A DNA stretch of 5,328 nt from Oscillospiraceae bacterium (GTDB lineage Bacteria > Bacillota > Clostridia > Oscillospirales > Acutalibacteraceae), in assembly GCA_021640185.1 (NCBI GenBank), contig JAJXDX010000169.1, positions 1 through 5,328 on the forward strand, read 5' to 3'. Positions 1 to 5,328 of this stretch are shown here, piece after piece. A program made the translations under genes and the position numbers. The notes beneath the pieces were generated by a model. That model was not told the DNA's origin. It searched no databases and worked only from the letters and a program-made list of their open reading frames with translations. The stretch's first letter is position 1; the number at the start of each line of letters is the position of its first letter.

Positions 1-779
1 ATCACGCCCACCGCCGCGCCCGCGCCGGCGCGGGCGATGCCGCCCGAGACCACTTGGCTGAGTGCGTAGGGCAGCGTTTTCATCTCCTCCTGATAGATGT
101 ACGGCGTCGCGCCCACGCCCCACAGCGACTGGAACGAAAAGATCGCCAGCGTCAGCCACGCGGGGCGGACGTTCGGCAGCACGATGCGCAAAAGCACGCC
201 GTATTCGCCGCAGCCGTCGATGCGCGCGGCATCCAGCAGCTCATCCGGCAGCTGCACCATAAATTGGCGCATCAAAAACAGCCCAAGGCTGGTCGCCGCG
301 GCCGGAACGATCAGCGACAAATACGAATCGATCCACCCAAAGGCCGCCATCGTCTGATAATTGACGATATCGCCCACCGTGGGCGCGAACATCAGCGCCG
401 CCGTGACCAATGCAAACAGCGTGCCCATGAAGGGCGCAGGGCTTTTGGCCAGCGGATAGGCCGCCGCAGAGCAGACGAGGATGTTGAGCAGCGTGCCGCA
501 CACCGCGATCAGCACGGTGTTGAAGGCATAACGGGCGAACGGCACGGTCGAGCCGTTCATCAGATCGAACAGCGCCCGGAAGTTCCCCAGCGTCGGGCTT
601 TGCGGGAAGAAGCGCGGCGGGTACAGATACAGCTCGCCCGTCGGCTTGAAGGCCTGACTGACCGTCATCACCAGCGGCAGAACGCTGAACAGACCGAACA
701 CCGCGATCAGCAGCACGATCAGCGCCGTGCCGCCGCGGGAGCGGTCGGCGTGCCGCCCCACTTTGCCGGAAAATGCCAT
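1..779 (-). CDS. Sugar ABC transporter permease, MalG/UgpE type (CUT1 family), 3' end cut by window
   Basis: This is the second membrane subunit of an ABC sugar importer; it would pair with the permease encoded just upstream to form the transport channel in the cytoplasmic membrane. The reading frame runs open from ATG at 779-777 to base 1: 259 complete codons and no stop. Visible traits are a short basic N-terminus, a first membrane segment at about residues 18-41 (GTALIVLLIAVFGLFSVLPL), further hydrophobic segments near 86-108, 119-137 and 152-170, and the cytoplasmic EAA loop that contacts the ATPase at about 180-206 (DAARIDG, then IVLPNVRP). The first Glu of the EAA consensus is Asp183. 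Family members usually have about 270-300 residues, so perhaps 20-40 are missing. The start is fixed by AGGAGG seven bases upstream. It follows the first permease by 12 bp, so the two are translated from one mRNA. The fold and role are secure; the sugar is unknown. Confidence 0.93.
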   Translation of the reverse strand, partial: MAFSGKVGRHADRSRGGTALIVLLIAVFGLFSVLPLVMTVSQAFKPTGELYLYPPRFFPQSPTLGNFRALFDLMNGSTVPFARYAFNTVLIAVCGTLLNILVCSAAAYPLAKSPAPFMGTLFALVTAALMFAPTVGDIVNYQTMAAFGWIDSYLSLIVPAAATSLGLFLMRQFMVQLPDELLDAARIDGCGEYGVLLRIVLPNVRPAWLTLAIFSFQSLWGVGATPYIYQEEMKTLPYALSQVVSGGIARAGAGAAVGV

Positions 780-786
780 GCGTCGC

Positions 787-792
787 CCTCCT
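787..792 (-). promoter_or_regulatory. Ribosome binding site of the MalG-type permease
   Basis: On the minus strand AGGAGG stands seven bases before ATG at 779. Its first A is the last base of the TGA stop codon of the preceding permease, so termination and re-initiation are nearly contiguous. This fits coupled translation of the two channel subunits, and it decides the start codon. Confidence 0.85.
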
Positions 793-1715
793 CACTCACC
801 GACACGCTTCACCAGCGCCTGCGCCAAGCGGTCGAACGTCAGGCACAGCACGAACAGCACCACGCTGATCGCACACGCATAACCGCGCTGGAACCGCAAA
901 AACCCGTGATCGCGCAGGTGGTGCATGATCGTGTGCGTCGCGTAGCCGGTGCTGGGAAAGCCGGTCATCACGGTGATCGCCATTTCCGCCCCGAACGAGC
1001 CGGTGATCGACAAAATGACCGACAAGATCAGATGCGGCGTCATGGCGGGCAGCGTGATGTACCACAGCTCTTGGAACCGGTTGCGGATGCCGTCGGTCAG
1101 TCCCGCCTCGATCAGGCTGCGGTCGACGGTGGAAAAGCCCGCGCGCATCGTCAAAAACGACGTGCCCAGACTGACCCACAGCTGCACCACGATCACCGCC
1201 GCCATCATATAGCGCGTGTCTTTCAGCCAAACGATCGGCTCCGAGATCATACCCAGACGCAGCAGAAAGCTGTTGAGATAGCCGTAGATATCCCCGTCGA
1301 AGATCAGCAGCCACACCGCGAAGGCGTTGCCCGCGATCGACGGGGCATAGAACACCAGCGTCATCAGCTCGCGCACGCCGCGCGGCAGCTCGTTGATGAC
1401 CCATGCGAGGAACATCGACAAAAGGAACCCCATCGGCCCGGTGAACAGCGAGAACACCAAGGTGTTGCGCAGTGCCGTCGGGAACACGTCGTCGTTGACG
1501 AACAAATCGATGTAGTTGCGCCAGCCGACGAACTGCGGCGTCTGGAACACGTTGTAGCTCGTGAAGCTCAAGACCACCGACATCACGACCGGCCAGATCG
1601 TGAACACGGCGAATATCGCAAAAAACGGCAGCAGCATCACGTAATGCTGCCGATAGCGCAGCATACTGCGCCAAAGCCCGGCACGCTCGGCCCGGTCTGC
1701 CCCTCGTTTTCTCAC
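792..1715 (-). CDS. Sugar ABC transporter permease, MalF/UgpA type (CUT1 family)
   Basis: This is the first membrane subunit of a sugar importer, 307 residues, a normal length for the UgpA/LacF group (MalF of E. coli is longer). A basic cytoplasmic N-terminus (residues 1-24) precedes about six membrane segments near residues 25-50, 84-107, 117-138, 170-188, 228-250 and 278-296. Between segments 1 and 2 is the usual FVGWRNYIDLF stretch. The EAA loop that docks on the ATPase is at 203-225 (EAGLTDG ... ITLPAMTP), with Glu203, Gly209 and the LP pair in place. The GTG start is supported by AAAGGAG five bases upstream. The gene begins 24 bp after the solute-binding protein gene and ends 12 bp before the second permease, the standard order binding protein, MalF-type, MalG-type. 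No ATPase gene follows in the window. Family assignment is secure; the substrate cannot be read from the sequence. Confidence 0.95.
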   Translation of the reverse strand: MRKRGADRAERAGLWRSMLRYRQHYVMLLPFFAIFAVFTIWPVVMSVVLSFTSYNVFQTPQFVGWRNYIDLFVNDDVFPTALRNTLVFSLFTGPMGFLLSMFLAWVINELPRGVRELMTLVFYAPSIAGNAFAVWLLIFDGDIYGYLNSFLLRLGMISEPIVWLKDTRYMMAAVIVVQLWVSLGTSFLTMRAGFSTVDRSLIEAGLTDGIRNRFQELWYITLPAMTPHLILSVILSITGSFGAEMAITVMTGFPSTGYATHTIMHHLRDHGFLRFQRGYACAISVVLFVLCLTFDRLAQALVKRVGE

Positions 1716-1720
1716 GGCTG

Positions 1721-1727
1721 CTCCTTT
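1721..1727 (-). promoter_or_regulatory. Ribosome binding site of the MalF-type permease
   Basis: The minus strand reads AAAGGAG, five bases before GTG at 1715-1713. It lies in the 24-bp gap after the stop codon of the solute-binding protein gene and supports GTG as the start. I see no hairpin or promoter in this gap, so the permeases should be read from the same transcript as the binding protein. Confidence 0.8.
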
Positions 1728-1739
1728 CTCCCGCCCGGC

Positions 1740-4589
1740 TCAGGAAAGCCCGAACTCGCGGCGGCGGATACGGTTCTCGTCATTGATCTTTTTGTTCTGC
1801 TCCAGCAGCATCTCGCGCGGGTCGGCATTGCGCTCGATCGTGTAGCGCACCGCCGTGCACAGATAGCGGTCGACCACATAGCTGGCCGCGATCTCCGGCA
1901 CCGGCCGCACGAAGGCGCGCTGCGTGCGGATCGCCTCGCGGTCCGCGGCGGGCCACGCCAAGCGGTCGAAGGCCGCAAGGTTCGCCGTCGGCACGCGCCC
2001 GCTGATGCCGAGCCGGTCCTCCATCGCATAGGCATATGCGGTCTGCGTGTCCGCCTGCGTCCACCAGCGCAAAAACGCCCAGCAGTCGTCTGCGGCGGCG
2101 GCGCTTTCGAACGCGACGGCCGCCGTCACCTCGCTGCCGAGGCTGCGGTCTGCGCCCGACGTCCCCGGCACGGGCAGCAGCTGCCACAGTCCGCGGATCT
2201 CGGACGCGTAGAGCGAGAGGGTATTGTAAAAACTCAGATCCGCCAGCACGATCGGCGCCTCCCCCGTGCGAAAGCGCGTCAAGTGGTTCATCTGCTGCGG
2301 CACCTTATATTTGGTATACAGCTCCGCCCACTCGGTAAAGGCCTCCACCGCCGCCGGCTCGTCCAGCCGCGTGCGCGACAGGTCGTCGGTGAACAACGCG
2401 CCGCCCCGGCGCATCACCAGCATGGTGAACAGGCCGGTGTTGTTGGCGGAAACGGCGGAAAAGTCGATGTTCGGGAAGCCGACCTGCATCCCGTTCTGCT
2501 GCAAAAGGTACAGGCAGTGGTACAGCTCCTGCCACGTGTCCGGCGCGGCAAGCCCCAGTTCCGCCAGCACGTCCGTGCGGCAGTACATCATCATGAAGCT
2601 TTGCGTATCCGGCAGGCCGTACAGGCGGTCGTCCACATAAAACGGCGCGGCCGCAGCAGGATGGAAGCGGTCGAGGACTTCTTCGCACCCGGTAAAACGC
2701 GACAGGTCGCGCAGCGCCCCGCGCAGGCCGTAGCGCACGGGCAGCGCCCGCTCCTGTCCCACGGCGACGTCCGGGCCGCGCCCGGCGGACACGGCGGGCA
2801 GGATCGCATCCGCCGTGACCAGACGCACGTCGACGGCGATGCCCGTCTGCCGGGTGAAGCCGCCGTCGATCAGGCGGCGCAGCACCTGCGCCTGATCGCG
2901 ACCGGAGGTCAGCCACAGCGCAAGGCTGCCGCCATTTTCGTCCGCCGTGCGATAGTCGCCGCCGAACGACGCCGCGAACGCCTGCAGATCGAACCGCAGC
3001 TGCTGCCAAAACCCGGCCTCCGCCTTCGGCGGCTGCTGCCCGGCGGGCAGCACGGCGATCTGGTCGAGCAGCAGCGGCTGCTCCGATGCGCCCAGCACAT
3101 AGTCCGACAGGCTGCTGATGTTCGACGAGAACGCGTCCAGCCGCTTCGCGATGCGCTCCGGATCTTGCAAAAAGCTTTCGATCTGCAGAAGCAGCCGCCG
3201 GTATTCGCCGTAGCCGCTGCCCCGTCCGCCGCCGACGGCCTGCGTGCGCTCGGCCAAGGCCGACAGCGCATCGTACTGCTGCCGCAGCAGCGTTTCCCAT
3301 TCCGGGAACTGCTGCGGGATCTCGTGGTCGCGGTCCTGATCGACCGTCGTCCCCACCAGCATCCGCACCCGCCGATAGATCTGCTGCAGCACGCGGATGC
3401 ATCCCTGCGTTTCCGCCAGCAGCGGCGCATACGGCCCCAGCGTGTTCTCCAGCGTCAGGGTATAGGTGCGCCCCGCCTCGAGATAAAAGCGATACGGCTC
3501 GTCCCCGCCCGGTGTTACCCACTGCCATGCGGCGGAATAGTCGAAGGAGATCGCGCCCGCCTCGGTAAAGGGCAGCGCACCGTCGATCTTCAGCGCGCGC
3601 ACGCTCGCCTGTCCTTCGGTGAAGTTCTGCTTGGCACGGAAGGCCAGCGTGTACAGCCCGCTCTCCTCCACCTGCACCTGCCAAGAGATCCACTGTCCCG
3701 GCGAGCGCCAGCTGCTGCCGCCGATCGCGCAGATGCGGTCGACGGCCGGGTCGGCCGGGCTGTTGAGCGCCGAGGTGCGGTCGGCCACCGGATACAGCGT
3801 CTGCGCCGATTTGCGCCATGCTGCCTCCGCCTCGACCGTCACACCGCTGCCCGCCGCCGGGCGCAGCCCCCGGGCATCGTACCCGGCGGCGACGTCCGCA
3901 TACGCCGGTGCGTCCGGCTCCTGACAAAACGTCAGCCGGTCGACCGTGACGGCCTCCTGCACACCGATCAATGTCACGGTGTGCTCCCCGGCGGACAGAT
4001 AAAACGGCAGCGCCCCGGTGACCAGCCCCTGATCGTCGGTCAGCAGCCGCTCGTACGTGCCGCAGACCTCGATCTGCGCCGGGGCGTATTCGTTGCCGCG
4101 CGCATCGGTCGTCAGCGGCGCGGTATCGTCGCGGAAGATGCGGGGCAGCGTCACCTCGGCCGCCTGCGTATACGGCACGGCGCCGTCCAGCCGCAGGCCG
4201 CGGCGGACGGCCGCACCGCTGCCGGGCGCGGTGGTGTATCGGATCCTGAGGGCGTACAGCCCCGCCTCGTCCACGGTAAAGCGGAACACGGCCGTCGACT
4301 GCTCGTCGGTGAGCACGCCGCCGTCGATGTGCACACCGCTGCTCTGCGCCATGTCCAGCGCCGACGCATCCACCTCCACGGCCGTGTCCGGCCTTGCGGC
4401 ATCGGCATAGCGCGCCAGATATGCCGCGCACCCGCCGTCTGCCGTATCTGCGCCGTCCGCCGCCGTCTGCGCCGACGGGCCGTCCGCCATCGCGGCAAAG
4501 CCCGCCGGGAACGCAGCCAAAAGCGCCAGCACCGCACACACGGCACACAGCAGGCGGGATATCCTCCCCCGCAAGCTCCTTTCGTCCAC
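1740..4589 (-). CDS. Large multidomain extracellular sugar-binding protein of an ABC importer, with two N-terminal beta-sandwich modules
   Basis: This is the ligand-capturing subunit of the importer, outside the cell membrane. I take GTG at 4589 as the start (949 residues) because AAGGAGG sits eight bases upstream; an ATG 69 bases earlier would lie inside a hairpin and has no ribosome site. Residues 1-35 form a signal peptide: RGR, a long hydrophobic core, and an AMA|DG cleavage site, with no lipobox. Residues about 57-225 and 250-382 are two beta-rich modules that resemble each other and CBM6/CBM35-like folds (GLYALRIR/GLYTLAFR; RLDGAVPYTQA/KIDGALPFTEA). Residues about 388-552 look helical. 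From about 555 to the end is a family 1-type solute-binding domain: LALWLTSGRDQAQVLRRL, GPDVAVG (605-611), YGLPDTQSFMMMYCRTDVLA (657-676), TWQEL, FRTGEAPIVLAD, and a C-terminal part with WAFLRWW. Ordinary members have about 400-450 residues, so this one is about double. The function is confident; the role of the extra modules is inferred. Confidence 0.92.
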   Translation of the reverse strand: MDERSLRGRISRLLCAVCAVLALLAAFPAGFAAMADGPSAQTAADGADTADGGCAAYLARYADAARPDTAVEVDASALDMAQSSGVHIDGGVLTDEQSTAVFRFTVDEAGLYALRIRYTTAPGSGAAVRRGLRLDGAVPYTQAAEVTLPRIFRDDTAPLTTDARGNEYAPAQIEVCGTYERLLTDDQGLVTGALPFYLSAGEHTVTLIGVQEAVTVDRLTFCQEPDAPAYADVAAGYDARGLRPAAGSGVTVEAEAAWRKSAQTLYPVADRTSALNSPADPAVDRICAIGGSSWRSPGQWISWQVQVEESGLYTLAFRAKQNFTEGQASVRALKIDGALPFTEAGAISFDYSAAWQWVTPGGDEPYRFYLEAGRTYTLTLENTLGPYAPLLAETQGCIRVLQQIYRRVRMLVGTTVDQDRDHEIPQQFPEWETLLRQQYDALSALAERTQAVGGGRGSGYGEYRRLLLQIESFLQDPERIAKRLDAFSSNISSLSDYVLGASEQPLLLDQIAVLPAGQQPPKAEAGFWQQLRFDLQAFAASFGGDYRTADENGGSLALWLTSGRDQAQVLRRLIDGGFTRQTGIAVDVRLVTADAILPAVSAGRGPDVAVGQERALPVRYGLRGALRDLSRFTGCEEVLDRFHPAAAAPFYVDDRLYGLPDTQSFMMMYCRTDVLAELGLAAPDTWQELYHCLYLLQQNGMQVGFPNIDFSAVSANNTGLFTMLVMRRGGALFTDDLSRTRLDEPAAVEAFTEWAELYTKYKVPQQMNHLTRFRTGEAPIVLADLSFYNTLSLYASEIRGLWQLLPVPGTSGADRSLGSEVTAAVAFESAAAADDCWAFLRWWTQADTQTAYAYAMEDRLGISGRVPTANLAAFDRLAWPAADREAIRTQRAFVRPVPEIAASYVVDRYLCTAVRYTIERNADPREMLLEQNKKINDENRIRRREFGLS
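4485..4589 (-). other. Signal peptide coding segment of the solute-binding protein
   Basis: Residues 1-35 show a short N-region with three Arg (RSLRGRISR), a hydrophobic core of about 20 residues (LLCAVCAVLALLAAF) and an A-x-A cleavage motif (AMA before DG). The two Cys at 15 and 18 sit in the middle of the core and are preceded by RLL and CAV, neither of which matches a lipobox. This therefore reads as a type I signal peptide or an uncleaved anchor rather than a lipoprotein signal. A low-complexity Ala/Asp/Thr-rich stretch of about 20 residues follows. Confidence 0.75.
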
Positions 4590-4597
4590 GGTCGTGT

Positions 4598-4604
4598 CCT
4601 CCTT
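4598..4604 (-). promoter_or_regulatory. Ribosome binding site of the solute-binding protein gene
   Basis: The minus strand has a perfect AAGGAGG eight bases before GTG at 4589-4587. It is the strongest ribosome site in the window and fixes the start 23 codons inside the longest possible frame. Only six bases separate it from the T run of the upstream hairpin, so there is no room for a separate promoter between them. Confidence 0.88.
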
Positions 4605-4610
4605 CCGGTC

Positions 4611-4660
4611 AAAAAACGGTCGGCGTGTGTCCGGCCGCCCGCAGACGGCCGGACACACGC
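4611..4660 (-). terminator. Intercistronic hairpin with T run (terminator or attenuator)
   Basis: Bases 4623-4637 and 4646-4660 are a perfect 15-bp inverted repeat (GCGTGTGTCCGGCCG on the plus strand) around an 8-base loop. In the minus-strand transcript the stem is followed by six bases and then six T (4616-4611). It begins 15 bases after the TGA stop of the hydrolase gene, a normal place for a Rho-independent terminator. The plus strand has no T run after the stem, so any termination acts only on this operon's strand. The 6-base spacer before the T run is longer than usual, so partial termination or a role as an mRNA-stabilising or processing hairpin is also possible. Confidence 0.7.
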
Positions 4661-4675
4661 GGCAGGCGGCGCGGA

Positions 4676-5328
4676 TCAGCCGCGCTTCACGCCCGCCCAG
4701 TCATAGTGATCGTCCGGGATCCACAGCAGCACGCCGTCCGCCGGGACGCTGCTCACCTTCTGCAGCCGTCCGCCCGAATAGCGGTAGATCTGCGTGTCGC
4801 TCTCGGCCTTGTAATAAAAGCCGTCGACATACCCCGTCTTGAGGGCCAGATAACCCTCGGTCATCTGCTCGTAAAGGTAGGGGTTTTTCCCCTCGTCCTC
4901 GCGGCCTTCCACGGTTTCCGACAGGCGCACGGCCTCGATCCCGGTCTCCTCCGCGTGGTCGTTCCAGCTGGCGATCACGATCGTTTCCGGCTTGGCCTTC
5001 AGCGCACGCAGCCACATCCGGCGATACGTATCGCCGTTTTCGCGCGACAGCGCGGGCGAACCGCTCTGCAGCCCGTTGTGGCTGCGCGACCAGCCGGGGT
5101 TGACCCCATAAGCCTCCGCGCCGGAAAATTCCTGATCGAACACCCAGCCGAACAGCCCCTGCTCCTTCACGTTATACTTGCCCGCCTGCGCGATGGCGTT
5201 CGCCTCGCTGGTGTGGCCGCAGGCGTTTCGCACGGTGAACTTGTCGTTTTTGTAGCCGAACAGCCGCGGCAGCACGAAATCCACGAACAGCGGCTTGCCC
5301 TTCCAGTTGAAGTAGGTGTCCTTATACC
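4676..5328 (-). CDS. Probable glycoside hydrolase, GH99/GH71-like TIM-barrel type, C-terminal part only
   Basis: The frame is open from the window edge (first full codon at 5326) to TGA at 4678-4676 and shows 216 residues; the 5' part, any signal peptide and most of the barrel are outside. Visible features fit the C-terminal half of GH99/GH71-like enzymes: a strand with WKGKPLFVDFVLP, then GLFGWVFD, then NPGWSRSHN, a helix with GDTYRRMWLRALKAKPETI, and the strand IVIASWNDHAEETGIEA, which resembles the FNEW-EGT-IE active-site motif of these families. YLYEQMTEGYLALKTGY follows, and a tail of about 60 residues ends at GVKRG and may be a small beta domain. The gene stands 86 bp before the solute-binding protein gene, from which a terminator-like hairpin separates it, so it probably supplies oligosaccharides to the transporter. 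Related uncharacterised barrel families such as DUF5010 are alternatives. The hydrolase call is moderately sure; family and substrate are not settled. Confidence 0.65.
   Translation of the reverse strand, partial: YKDTYFNWKGKPLFVDFVLPRLFGYKNDKFTVRNACGHTSEANAIAQAGKYNVKEQGLFGWVFDQEFSGAEAYGVNPGWSRSHNGLQSGSPALSRENGDTYRRMWLRALKAKPETIVIASWNDHAEETGIEAVRLSETVEGREDEGKNPYLYEQMTEGYLALKTGYVDGFYYKAESDTQIYRYSGGRLQKVSSVPADGVLLWIPDDHYDWAGVKRG

Noticed and set aside
241..795. 184-codon minus-strand frame at the position of the second permease
   Set aside because: It is out of phase with the ATG at 779, which has the ribosome site, and only the 779 frame gives membrane segments and an EAA loop.
796..1674. 292-codon minus-strand frame overlapping the first permease
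   Set aside because: It is a shifted frame of the MalF-type permease with no membrane segments and an Arg/Asp/His-rich product.
2305..4548. 747-codon open frame on the minus strand inside the binding protein gene
   Set aside because: It is a shifted frame of a gene whose correct frame has a signal peptide, recognisable domains and a ribosome site. Its product is Arg/Gly/Ala-rich and low in complexity.
4590..4658. ATG at 4658 as the start of the binding protein (972 residues)
   Set aside because: This ATG lies within the hairpin stem, has no ribosome site, and would place 23 residues with Cys, Pro and charged residues before the signal peptide. GTG at 4589 has a perfect AAGGAGG.
4623..4660. 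The 15-bp inverted repeat as a repressor operator
   Set aside because: The T run on the transcribed strand and the position just after a stop codon favour an RNA hairpin, and I see no promoter for it to control. It cannot be fully excluded.
54..4706. 1550-codon open frame on the plus strand
   Set aside because: It lies antisense to three well-recognised genes in the exactly opposed register, its product is an Arg/Gln/His-rich string with no recognisable domain, and it is fully explained by the absence of TTA, CTA and TCA codons on the sense strand.

Overview
The window is high in G+C (roughly two thirds by eye). Every credible gene lies on the minus strand, so transcription runs from high to low coordinates. 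It looks like part of a carbohydrate-use locus of a Gram-positive anaerobe. Strong AGGAGG-type ribosome sites, a CUT1-type sugar ABC transporter with no ATPase gene beside it, and a very large multidomain solute-binding protein suggest a high-G+C Clostridia/Oscillospiraceae-like or Paenibacillus-like Firmicute. That taxonomy is inferred from style only.

In transcription order: (1) 5328-4676 is the 3' part of a probable glycoside hydrolase resembling the GH99/GH71-type TIM-barrel group; its start is outside the window. (2) 4660-4611 holds a 15-bp perfect hairpin followed by a T run. (3) 4589-1740 encodes a 949-residue secreted solute-binding protein: signal peptide, two related beta-sandwich (carbohydrate-binding-like) modules, a helical connector, then a family 1-type extracellular sugar-binding domain. 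(4) 1715-792 is a MalF/UgpA-type permease. (5) 779-1 is a MalG/UgpE-type permease, cut by the window start.

The likely joint role is that the hydrolase trims a glycan, the binding protein captures the released oligosaccharide, and the two permeases form the membrane channel. The ATPase is presumably encoded elsewhere, as is common for MsmX-type shared ATPases. The last three genes are tightly packed (24-bp and 12-bp gaps, each with a clear ribosome site) and surely co-transcribed.

The main points of interest are the doubled N-terminal modules and helical spacer on the binding protein, its lack of a lipobox, the terminator-like hairpin placed directly before its ribosome site, and the complete absence of TTA, CTA and TCA codons from three consecutive genes. 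The absence of those codons also explains a giant open frame on the opposite strand. I see no RNA gene, mobile element, CRISPR array or clear promoter.
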